DNA from: Coprococcus eutactus
Lineage (GTDB): Bacteria > Bacillota > Clostridia > Lachnospirales > Lachnospiraceae
NCBI RefSeq assembly: GCF_025149915.1
Contig: NZ_CP102278.1
Coordinates: forward strand, 2,084,501 to 2,148,500
DNA: 64,000 nt
Direction of reading: 5' to 3'
Part shown: positions 17,322 through 24,038 of the stretch, piece by piece
How the letters are laid out: each line of letters opens with the position of its first letter
Numbering within the stretch: position 1 is the first letter of the stretch
Made by a program: the position numbers and the translations under genes
The notes under the pieces: generated by a model
Seen by the model: only the letters and a program-made list of their open reading frames with translations
Told to the model about the DNA's origin: nothing
Database searches by the model: none

Positions 17322-17888
17322 TTACAGAATTCCAAGTCCATCCAGAACAACCTTTATTCCTATGAGTATCAGTATGATACCTCCAGCAAGCTCCGCTTTC
17401 GACTTATATTTCGTTCCAAATATACTTCCTATCTTCACTCCAGCAGCCGAGAATATGAATGTGATACATCCTATGAATATGACCGCAAGCACAATATATA
17501 ATGTAGAGAGTTTTAGGAATGCAAATGACACTCCAACTGCAAGTGCATCTATACTTGTCGCAACTGCAAGTAGGAACATCACCTTTGCACTCATATCGGC
17601 ATTTACTTCTTCCTCTCCGCCAAATGATTCCTTTATCATACTGCCGCCTATAAAAAGCAGGAGCACAAATGCTATCCAGTGTGACCATTTGCTTACAAGG
17701 TCGGCAAAGAAACTTCCAAGTACGTATCCAAGTGTTGGCATAAGCGCCTGAAATCCTCCAAACCACACACCGGCAATCACCATATGTTTCACCTTGATGT
17801 CTCTTAGTGAAAGTCCCTTACATATGGACACCGCAAACGCGTCCATTGATAAACCTACGGCCAGCATAAACAGTTCGACAATGCTCAT
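17322..17888 (-). CDS. mntP: manganese efflux pump MntP
   Basis: MntP exports Mn2+ across the membrane and protects against manganese excess. The 188-residue protein has six predicted membrane segments arranged as two related halves. It carries the conserved acidic motifs MLAVGLSMDAFAVSICKG near the N terminus and AVATSIDALAVGVSFA near residue 115. GGAGG precedes the ATG at 17888. A manganese (yybP-ykoY) riboswitch with its own terminator lies in the leader, so expression should rise when Mn2+ is abundant. Confidence 0.95.
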   Translation of the reverse strand: MSIVELFMLAVGLSMDAFAVSICKGLSLRDIKVKHMVIAGVWFGGFQALMPTLGYVLGSFFADLVSKWSHWIAFVLLLFIGGSMIKESFGGEEEVNADMSAKVMFLLAVATSIDALAVGVSFAFLKLSTLYIVLAVIFIGCITFIFSAAGVKIGSIFGTKYKSKAELAGGIILILIGIKVVLDGLGIL

Positions 17889-17927
17889 AAATTTTCCTCC
17901 AACTCATTTCAACGTCTCTTTAGATAC

Positions 17928-17971
17928 AAAAAGAGACTTCCGGGACAGCGCTATGCTGTCCAGAAAGTCTC
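17928..17971 (-). terminator. riboswitch-controlled terminator before mntP
   Basis: GAGACTT pairs with AAGTCTC, and inside it GGACAGC pairs with the CGCTGTCC arm; five U residues follow. The left arm overlaps the GAGAC bases that close the aptamer, so metal binding should prevent this hairpin from forming. Confidence 0.85.
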
Positions 17972-18080
17972 ATCATCTACAGTAATACCAGATTCACGCC
18001 GCCATTTGACCGGCTTGCTGTCAATCATTATGTTGATATCACAACGCATATATACACCTTGCGCTGACTACTCCCTTAAT
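17966..18080 (-). promoter_or_regulatory. yybP-ykoY manganese riboswitch
   Basis: The minus-strand leader of mntP has the conserved pieces of the yybP-ykoY aptamer in order: GGGAGTAG (18075-18068), a variable arm, ATCAACATA, the internal CCGGTCAAATGGC element, and the closing GATGAGACTT. The family senses Mn2+ and commonly controls mntP. It is followed directly by an overlapping terminator, which indicates transcriptional control. Confidence 0.88.
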
Positions 18081-18090
18081 GAACGCTGGT

Positions 18091-18119
18091 ATTCTATCAT
18101 ACTGATAATTTTTTATCAA
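18091..18119 (-). promoter_or_regulatory. promoter of mntP
   Basis: TTGATA (18119-18114), a 17-base spacer and TAGAAT (18096-18091) lie just downstream of the clpX stop. The transcript would begin a few bases before the riboswitch. Confidence 0.8.
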
Positions 18120-18137
18120 GTATTATTTACCCCCATA

Positions 18138-19694
18138 TTATTTTTCTTCCAAGGCCGGAGTTCCCCTGAGTTCTATGATTGGGCTACCTTTTCCGCGAAT
18201 GTAATCACCAGTTATGGTGACCCTTCCTATGGTGTCATCCCTCGGTATCTGATACATGATATCAAGCATAAACTTCTCAATGATGGCTCTAAGCGCTCTG
18301 GCTCCAGTCTTTCGCTTCACCGCCTCGCTCGCTATCGCCTCATATGCGCTGTCATCAAATCTGAGGTCAACCTCATCAAGAGCAAGCAGCTTCTTGTACT
18401 GCTTGAGGATCGCGTTCTTTGGCTCCTTCAGTATCTTGATATACATATCTTTGTCAAGCGCATCCAGCGTGAACACTACCGGAAGACGTCCCAGGAACTC
18501 AGGTATCATTCCAAAGTCTCTGAGATCTTCAGTCGTCACCTGTCTGAGGAGGTTTGGCTCATCATCGTACTTATCCTTGAGCTCGGCCTTAAATCCCATC
18601 GATGCCTGCTTGCTTATCCTTCTCTTTATTATATCCTCAAGATCCGGGAAAGCACCTCCGCAGATAAATAGGATGTTTCTCGTGTTGATGGTCGTCATGG
18701 GCACCATGGCATTCTTGCTGCCCGATCCAACCGGAACCTCAACATCCGCTCCTTCGAGGAGCTTCAGAAGTCCCTGCTGAACCGACTCACCGCTCACATC
18801 TCTGCTGTTGCTGTTCTGCTTCTTTGCGATCTTGTCTATCTCGTCTATGAACACGATTCCACGCTCAGCCTTCTCCACATCATTGTCCGCAGCCGCAAGA
18901 AGCTTTGAGAGAACACTCTCCACGTCATCGCCGATGTAGCCCGCCTCAGTGAGTGTAGTTGCATCTGTTATGGCAAGCGGAACCTGAAGAAGCTTTGCTA
19001 TGGTCTTTACTATATAAGTCTTACCGCATCCTGTAGGTCCAACCATGAGCATATTTGACTTCTCGATCTCTATATCATCCATGGTATCCGTAAGGACCCT
19101 CTTATAATGGTTGTACACGGCTACGGATATTACCTTTTTCGCATACTCCTGTCCAACGACATACTCATCAAGCATGGCTTTTATTTTGTGCGGTGCAGGT
19201 ATGGTCTTAAGTGACAGCTCCTCCTGCTTTTTCTTCTCCTTTGGCGCTTTCTTTTTGACCTTCTGTGACTTCGGAATATCATTCTGCGCCTTGAACTTTG
19301 ACATATCGATGTTGCCAAATGGCATATTAGTAAGATCTATGAACTGCATGTTGCCAAGCCCAGGCATATTGCCAAAACCTGAACTTGTGAAGCTGTCAAA
19401 TGATCTCTGCATACAGTCAGGACATATATTTATATCTCCCGGCATATGTATGAGTTTGCCTGCAACGCTCTCAGGTCTGCGGCAGAGATAACAATATTTT
19501 TCATAGTCGTCATCACTATTGTCAGATGTCTCACCACCCGTTTTTTTTGTTTTATCATCCTTGGTTGCATCATCCTCGTTGTTTGCATCATCCTCGGACT
19601 CATCTGCCGAATCAACAATATCATATGCTGAATCAGTATCATCATATTTATTGTCAGCAGACTCGTCGTATTCATCTGTATATTTATCCGTCAT
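18138..19694 (-). CDS. clpX: ClpX-like AAA+ unfoldase with acidic N-terminal extension
   Basis: This AAA+ unfoldase feeds substrates to ClpP or remodels proteins. The zinc-binding domain has four Cys (CYLC near 68-71, CPDC near 91-94). The ATPase has GPTGCGKTYIVK (Walker A), GIVFIDEIDK (Walker B), pore loop AGYIGDDVES, a QASMGFKAE loop in the ClpP-contacting position (IGF in classic ClpX), and a C-terminal GARALRAIIE sensor 2. At 518 residues it is about 100 longer than usual. The extra parts are an Asp/Glu/Asn-rich tail of about 65 residues before the zinc finger and a Met/Gly-rich plus Lys-rich linker after it. TTG 19715 is possible, but GGAGG fits ATG 19694. No clpP is nearby. Confidence 0.9.
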   Translation of the reverse strand: MTDKYTDEYDESADNKYDDTDSAYDIVDSADESEDDANNEDDATKDDKTKKTGGETSDNSDDDYEKYCYLCRRPESVAGKLIHMPGDINICPDCMQRSFDSFTSSGFGNMPGLGNMQFIDLTNMPFGNIDMSKFKAQNDIPKSQKVKKKAPKEKKKQEELSLKTIPAPHKIKAMLDEYVVGQEYAKKVISVAVYNHYKRVLTDTMDDIEIEKSNMLMVGPTGCGKTYIVKTIAKLLQVPLAITDATTLTEAGYIGDDVESVLSKLLAAADNDVEKAERGIVFIDEIDKIAKKQNSNSRDVSGESVQQGLLKLLEGADVEVPVGSGSKNAMVPMTTINTRNILFICGGAFPDLEDIIKRRISKQASMGFKAELKDKYDDEPNLLRQVTTEDLRDFGMIPEFLGRLPVVFTLDALDKDMYIKILKEPKNAILKQYKKLLALDEVDLRFDDSAYEAIASEAVKRKTGARALRAIIEKFMLDIMYQIPRDDTIGRVTITGDYIRGKGSPIIELRGTPALEEK

Positions 19695-19738
19695 TATCTT
19701 CTTTATCCTCCACAATTAAAAATCTATACTTTTTTGAT

Positions 19739-19768
19739 ATAATACCATATACTCGATGTATTTACCAA
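19739..19768 (-). promoter_or_regulatory. promoter of clpX
   Basis: TTGGTA (19768-19763) and TATTAT (19744-19739) are 18 bases apart on the minus strand, with an extended-10 TGG. The clpX-glnB gap (19695-20014) otherwise holds a GC-rich hairpin near 19796-19816 and the glnB promoter. I see no gene in it. Confidence 0.65.
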
Positions 19769-19918
19769 CCCATTGAAATATGAAATTCCTGTAAACTCCG
19801 CGCCCGCAGCGCGGAAATATTCCCCAAATACTTTTCGTATACTTAATAAAATAAAGCGCTGCAGCATGGAAGTCTGTTATTTTATCCATTACCTCTTTAA
19901 AATTCTTTTAATATTTTT

Positions 19919-19980
19919 GCATTTGCCCAACAGTATAGAATTGATTTTTTTGCTATGCTATAATTTGACTAAGCAAATGC
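19919..19980 (+). promoter_or_regulatory. glnB promoter flanked by an inverted repeat
   Basis: An extended -10 element TGCTATAAT has its TATAAT at 19959-19964, with no good -35 box. It is bracketed by GCATTTGC (19919-19926) and GCAAATGC (19973-19980), perfect inverted copies. A factor binding both arms could control the PII gene; which one is unknown. Confidence 0.6.
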
Positions 19981-20014
19981 AATAGACCGACGTAAATAAA
20001 AGGAGGACTGTAAA

Positions 20015-20353
20015 ATGAAAAAACTTGAAATTGTAGTTCGTTCAGAAAAGCTTGACGATGTGAAAGCCATCCTCGACGAGTGCGAGTCAACAGGTGCTAT
20101 GGTTTCCAATATCATGGGTTATGGTAATCAGAAGGGATATAAGACAACCTACAGGGGTAGCGAATATGTTGTAAATCTTATTCCCAAAGTAAAGATCGAG
20201 ACGATCGCCGCTGATGATGTGGCCGACAAAATAATCTTTAAGGTATGCGAGAGGATCTCCACTGGCAAAATCGGTGATGGTAAGATTTTTGTATACGATG
20301 TTGCAGATGTTGTCCGTATCCGTACCGGTGAGCGCGGAGAGACAGCACTCTAA
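20015..20353 (+). CDS. glnB: nitrogen regulatory protein P-II
   Basis: PII proteins are trimeric sensors of 2-oxoglutarate, ATP and ADP that bind ammonium channels and other nitrogen enzymes. The 112 residues show the core MKKLEIVVR, the ligand-binding region GYGNQKGY, and the T-loop YRGSEYVVNLIPKVKIE with the Tyr modified in many bacteria. The C-terminal signature GKIGDGKIFVYDV...RIRTGERGETAL is also present. AGGAGG is upstream. The ammonium transporter lies 1.3 kb downstream, its usual partner. A terminator follows directly, so it is probably monocistronic. Confidence 0.96.
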   Translation: MKKLEIVVRSEKLDDVKAILDECESTGAMVSNIMGYGNQKGYKTTYRGSEYVVNLIPKVKIETIAADDVADKIIFKVCERISTGKIGDGKIFVYDVADVVRIRTGERGETAL

Positions 20354-20390
20354 AATTCGATATCCAGTATCATTCCTTTTCTAACTTTTG

Positions 20391-20425
20391 CAGCCGGCCG
20401 ACTATGATCAGCCGGCTGTCTTTAT
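20391..20425 (+). terminator. terminator of glnB
   Basis: CAGCCGGC pairs with GCCGGCTG around a 12-base loop, followed by a U-rich tail. Confidence 0.85.
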
Positions 20426-20427
20426 TT

Positions 20428-20528
20428 ACGCGAAGCAACGAGCCAAAGCCTGTGCTTACATGATGCTTTGGAGGCTGCCGTGATGACTTGAGAACCACGC
20501 AGAGCGTGTTTCTCATAGTTTTCGCAGA
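20428..20528. repeat. multi-hairpin intergenic element
   Basis: Three nested or adjacent hairpins fill the gap between glnB and the AraC gene: CCAAAGC with GCTTTGG, CACGC with GCGTG extended by GAGAA/TTCTC, and an outer GCGAA with TTCGC. There is no ORF here. It resembles other structured gaps in this window in style, not in sequence. Confidence 0.5.
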
Positions 20529-20544
20529 CTTTTATATTGGATTT

Positions 20545-21297
20545 TTACATTGAACTTTTAACGCTCCTATTCAGTCTTATAAAATTTCCAGGCGTATACC
20601 CTGTATACCACTTGAATTCACGCTGGAAATGTGCCTGGTCTGAATACGCCATTTCTTCCATATAGTTTGTTATGCTCTCATACGGATCCTCAAATATCCT
20701 TTCTGTCGTCTTTCTTATCCTTACTATCTTTGAAAATTTCTTCGGTCCCTTTCCAATATTTTCCGAAAATATCCGATGAACATGGCGCACTGTGCAGCCT
20801 GCGGCATCCGAGAGTTCAGGCAGTGACATCCTGCCATTGCTGCCATACACTAGATCTGCCAGTTCCGCCACTCTATGTGCTGTCTTTTTCTCCTGCGACC
20901 ACAGCAATTCATCAGCTTCTATCACCCCGGCAGCTTCACATATAAGATTTTCAACACCAGAGACATCTATCCCTTTTCTCCCACATCGGGTAAATAGCCG
21001 CTCCAGTTTTCGGCGCAGACTTCCACCTACTGCCATTTTTCCAAAACTTATGTCAGGCTGAACTACCACAAATGCACAGCCCCCCTCTATGATATCTGCA
21101 TGCTCGATATCCTGAAGCTTCACCTCGCGCACATTCCCCGCTATATATAGAAGACATACACCGGCAAGTTCCTGAGGTACGAGCCTGATCCCCGCAAGGC
21201 TATACCCTGCCGCTATAGCCACTTTCCTTCCATCTTTCCGCACTTCGCAGTGTCTGATCTCGTCACAAAAATTAACATTCAATAAAATCTGCTGCAC
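20545..21297 (-). CDS. AraC-family transcriptional regulator
   Basis: The 250-residue protein ends in an AraC-type DNA-binding domain with two helix-turn-helix units (about 150-250): LPELSDAAGCTVRHVHRIFS and the conserved QAHFQREFKWYTGYTPGNF. The N-terminal 120 residues look like a small beta-rich sensing domain whose ligand cannot be told. The start is a GTG at 21297 with GGAGG nine bases upstream. It is divergent from the ammonium transporter and downstream of the PII gene. Control of either is plausible but unproven. Confidence 0.88.
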   Translation of the reverse strand: MQQILLNVNFCDEIRHCEVRKDGRKVAIAAGYSLAGIRLVPQELAGVCLLYIAGNVREVKLQDIEHADIIEGGCAFVVVQPDISFGKMAVGGSLRRKLERLFTRCGRKGIDVSGVENLICEAAGVIEADELLWSQEKKTAHRVAELADLVYGSNGRMSLPELSDAAGCTVRHVHRIFSENIGKGPKKFSKIVRIRKTTERIFEDPYESITNYMEEMAYSDQAHFQREFKWYTGYTPGNFIRLNRSVKSSM

Positions 21298-21461
21298 AAT
21301 TTTGATCCTCCGGATTATTCTTTTATCTTTGTCGCCTGTTTACCTTTATTAAATTAAGCATGTGGTAAATAAAATAAGGTATATCAATTAGTGTCCGATT
21401 TTTTCAATATTTTACCATATCTCAATACTATACTCAACCCAAGTTAGTAATTGAGGTGTGG

Positions 21462-21505
21462 CACTGAGATACAGATATCAGTCAGATATCAGTCATATCT
21501 CAGTG
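21462..21505 (+). promoter_or_regulatory. first stem-loop of the amtB leader
   Basis: CACTGAGATA (21462-21471) and TATCTCAGTG (21496-21505) form a perfect 10-bp stem. The enclosed bases contain two direct copies of CAGATATCAGT, whose GATATC cores can pair with each other. It precedes the attenuator of the transporter gene. Confidence 0.65.
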
Positions 21506-21511
21506 ACGTAC

Positions 21512-21588
21512 GATCAGATATTGTGTACACAAAGATGTGTTTTACTGGGAATATCCCGGTGGGACGCATCTTTTTTTATTATCTGATC
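21512..21588 (+). promoter_or_regulatory. transcription attenuator in the amtB leader
   Basis: An intrinsic terminator occupies 21533-21577: AGATGTG with CGCATCT plus an inner ACTGGGA with TCCCGGT, then seven U residues. It stands 50 bases before the start codon and so ends transcription ahead of the gene unless prevented. A 9-bp outer stem, GATCAGATA (21512) with TATCTGATC (21580), encloses the terminator and the palindrome TTGTGTACACAA. Confidence 0.75.
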
Positions 21589-21622
21589 ACTTCCACAACA
21601 ATGCAATGTATTAAAAGGAGGA

Positions 21623-22894
21623 ATGATTATGGAAGACGTAAGCACAATTGTTTTTGGAGTATGGTTCCTTGTCGGAGCCGCATTGGTATTCTGGATGCAG
21701 GCCGGATTTGCAATGGTTGAGGCCGGTTTCACAAGAGCAAAGAATGCCGGAAATATCATTATGAAAAACCTCATGGATTTCTGTCTAGGTACAGTTTCAT
21801 TCATGATCCTCGGTTCATCGCTTCTCATCGGAAGCAGTGACTGGGCTCTCGGAGGTTTCATCGGAAAACCTTCACTCGCCCTCTTCCTTGACTACAAAAA
21901 TTATGACTGGTCAAGCTTCGTATTCAACCTTGTGTTCTGTGCAACAGCAGCAACCATCGTATCCGGAGCCATGGCTGAAAGAACTAAGTTCTCAGCATAT
22001 TGTATATACTCAGCTATCATCTCACTGCTGATATATCCTATTGAAGCTCATTGGATCTGGAATCCCGGCGGCTGGCTTGTAAAGCTTGGCTTCCACGACT
22101 TCGCCGGTTCATGTGCCATTCACATGGTAGGTGGTATATCAGCTCTGATAGGAGCAGCATTACTTGGATCTCGTATTGGAAAGTTCAAGAAGGATGAGAC
22201 AGGTAAGGTAGTAAAGGTTCACACCTTTCCTGGTCATAACCTTCCACTCGGTGCACTCGGTGTATTCATCCTGTGGTTTGGCTGGTATGGATTCAACGGC
22301 GCAGCAGCTACATCTGTTGAGCAGTTAGGTTCTATCTTCCTCACTACTACTATCGCGCCTGCACTTGCAACAGTTTCATGTATGATATTTACATGGCTCA
22401 AATATGGCAAGCCTGATGTATCAATGTGTCTCAATGCTTCACTTGCAGGTCTTGTAGCCATCACAGCTCCTTGTGATACAGTCGATGCTTTCGGCGCAGC
22501 TATCATCGGTATCATTGCCGGACTTCTCGTAGTATTCGGAGTATGGCTCTGTGACCACGCATTACATGTTGATGATCCTGTTGGTGCCGTAGCTGTACAT
22601 GGTATAAATGGTATTTGGGGAACAATCGCTGTAGGTCTCTTCTCCACAACATCTGTTCCTGGAAATGATACATTAAACGGTCTGTTCTACGGCGGTGGTG
22701 TTCATCCACTTCTCATCCAGTTACTTGGATTTGTAGCAGTTGCAGCATGGACAGCCGTTACTATCACTATCGTATTCCTTATCATCAAGAAGACCATCGG
22801 TCTCAGAGTTTCTGAGGAAGAGGAGATCAAGGGTCTTGATCCTACAGAGCACGGTCTTCCAACAGCATACGCTGACTTTGTAACAACAAAGTAA
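21623..22894 (+). CDS. amtB: ammonium transporter (Amt/Rh family)
   Basis: The 423-residue protein is a full-length Amt channel that conducts ammonia or ammonium into the cell. It has about eleven membrane segments. Family landmarks are visible: FWMQAGFAMVEAGFTRAKN, HMVGGISALIGAALLG, LPLGALGVFILWFGWYGFN with the first pore His region, and DPVGAVAVHGINGIWGTIAVG with the second pore His. AGGAGG precedes ATG 21650 (MEDVSTIVFG); the frame also runs three codons-plus upstream to ATG 21644-region alternatives, so the exact start is uncertain by a few codons. Its activity is presumably gated by the PII protein at 20015. Expression passes through an attenuator. Confidence 0.95.
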   Translation: MIMEDVSTIVFGVWFLVGAALVFWMQAGFAMVEAGFTRAKNAGNIIMKNLMDFCLGTVSFMILGSSLLIGSSDWALGGFIGKPSLALFLDYKNYDWSSFVFNLVFCATAATIVSGAMAERTKFSAYCIYSAIISLLIYPIEAHWIWNPGGWLVKLGFHDFAGSCAIHMVGGISALIGAALLGSRIGKFKKDETGKVVKVHTFPGHNLPLGALGVFILWFGWYGFNGAAATSVEQLGSIFLTTTIAPALATVSCMIFTWLKYGKPDVSMCLNASLAGLVAITAPCDTVDAFGAAIIGIIAGLLVVFGVWLCDHALHVDDPVGAVAVHGINGIWGTIAVGLFSTTSVPGNDTLNGLFYGGGVHPLLIQLLGFVAVAAWTAVTITIVFLIIKKTIGLRVSEEEEIKGLDPTEHGLPTAYADFVTTK

Positions 22895-22929
22895 TAAGGA
22901 AATATAACGGAATATCAAATATATGAATA

Positions 22930-22981
22930 AAAACAGTCGCCAAAGTCCTGTGCAAGTACAGACTTTGGCGGCTGTTTTTTT
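22930..22981 (+). terminator. terminator of amtB
   Basis: AACAGTCGCCAAAGTC pairs with GACTTTGGCGGCTGTT around a 13-base loop, followed by a run of U residues. Confidence 0.92.
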
Positions 22982-23046
22982 CAACACGTTTTGACATATA
23001 ACCCTATTTCTTTCATATAACCTCTATTTGCTTTCATATATGCACA

Positions 23047-23090
23047 AAAGGGCACTACGATACCATAATTACAGTATCATAACGCCCTTT
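23047..23090 (-). terminator. hairpin downstream of the hydrolase remnant
   Basis: AAAGGGC pairs with GCCCTTT, with an inner GATAC/GTATC stem. It could end any transcript through the remnant at 23099-23290. Confidence 0.55.
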
Positions 23091-23098
23091 GAAATATT

Positions 23099-23290
23099 TT
23101 ATATAAATGTCCGATCTGCTCTCTCCATGTAATTTCTCAATATATCACTGTATTCTTCCTGATGCTTGAACATATACACACAATGTCCGTATCCTTTGCG
23201 GACCGTTATAACAGATTTCGGATAGAATTTCTGGATGAGTCTTCTGCATACAATATGAGAATCAGAACACACAAAAGGGCACCCGGTCAT
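23099..23290 (-). pseudogene. C-terminal remnant of an alpha/beta hydrolase
   Basis: This 63-codon frame reads VITVRKGYGHCVYMFKHQEE followed by YSDILRNYMERA. It resembles the last strand and catalytic-His loop (GxGH) of alpha/beta hydrolases. Nothing upstream supplies the nucleophile or acid residues. The only ATG lies inside the terminator stem of the preceding gene, with no ribosome binding site. It is most likely the tail of a deleted gene rather than a working small protein. Confidence 0.5.
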
Positions 23291-23307
23291 ATATTGACCG
23301 GGTGCCC
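23274..23307 (-). terminator. terminator of the Lys/Ala-rich protein gene
   Basis: A perfect 13-bp stem, GGGCACCCGGTCA with TGACCGGGTGCCC, has a 4-base loop and UUUU after it on the minus strand. Confidence 0.92.
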
Positions 23308-23331
23308 CGTCTCAAAACAAACATCTATAGA

Positions 23332-23808
23332 TTAAAGACTGTAAGAACCTGATTCTCCATCAGCTGTATAATATACCATGCCTGTTTCTGGCTGATAATA
23401 TACGTTCAATTCCTTAACTGTCTTATTGCCAAGAGCTTCCTTTGCCTTGTCAACGATTACTGACATCTCTATCTGTCCACCAGCGAACTCTACGAATACC
23501 TTCTCAGTTGTCTTAACTGGAGCTGCCTTCTTTGCAGGTGCTTTCTTAGTTGCTGCTGCCTTTGGCTCCTCTTTCTTAACTGGAGCTGCCTTCTTTGCAG
23601 GTGCTGTCTTAACCTCAGCTGCCTTTGGCTCTTCCTTCTTTACTTCTTCTTTCTTTACTGAAGCCTTAGCAGGTGCTGCTTTTGCTGCTGTAGCTGCTGT
23701 CTTCTTTGCGGCTTCCTCTTTCTTAGCTGCCTCAACCTTAGCAAGTGCTGCTGCAGGTGTTGCCTTTGTTACCTTCTTTGTCTCATCTGCCTTCTTTGCT
23801 GTAGCCAT
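23332..23808 (-). CDS. Lys/Ala-rich protein with DUF6465-like C terminus
   Basis: Residues 1-105 of this 158-residue protein are almost only Ala, Lys, Pro, Glu, Thr and Val, with imperfect repeats of the PAKKAAPVKKEEPKAA type. They resemble the tails of histone-H1-like bacterial proteins. The last 50 residues form a small globular domain (VFVEFAGGQIEMSVIV, LNVYYQPETGMVYYTADG) like the DUF6465 family of Lachnospiraceae. The basic tail suggests binding to nucleic acid or another polyanion, but this is inference. It has its own promoter, a GGGAGG site and a strong terminator, so it is monocistronic and probably well expressed. Confidence 0.75.
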   Translation of the reverse strand: MATAKKADETKKVTKATPAAALAKVEAAKKEEAAKKTAATAAKAAPAKASVKKEEVKKEEPKAAEVKTAPAKKAAPVKKEEPKAAATKKAPAKKAAPVKTTEKVFVEFAGGQIEMSVIVDKAKEALGNKTVKELNVYYQPETGMVYYTADGESGSYSL

Positions 23809-23834
23809 GATCTTTTCCTCCCAAATAAAAAGTA

Positions 23835-23863
23835 TCTATATAATCTTATGTACTTATTTTCAA
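23835..23863 (-). promoter_or_regulatory. promoter of the Lys/Ala-rich protein gene
   Basis: TTGAAA (23863-23858), a 17-base spacer and TATAGA (23840-23835) lie on the minus strand. Confidence 0.55.
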
Positions 23864-23974
23864 GCTAGGTTGATATTACTCCATTTTTTTGTGTTTTTCA
23901 ATATAACCAAATTCTTTTCTCCCTTTTGTAGTGTTTTGAGAATTAATTTTCCGCAAATCGCAACACATTACACA

Positions 23975-24016
23975 AAAAAGCGATCACTGATTGTTATAAA
24001 TCCGTGATCGCTTTTG
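23975..24016. terminator. bidirectional terminator, mainly for murF
   Basis: AAGCGATCAC pairs with GTGATCGCTT around a 16-base loop. U tracts follow on both strands, the longer after murF on the minus strand. Confidence 0.85.
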
Positions 24017-24038
24017 TCATTTTGCACAAATGCTTGCG

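Noticed and set aside
21533..21577. Terminator belonging to an upstream plus-strand gene
   Set aside because: The only upstream genes are glnB, which has its own terminator 1.1 kb away, and the minus-strand AraC gene, so the hairpin belongs to the amtB leader.
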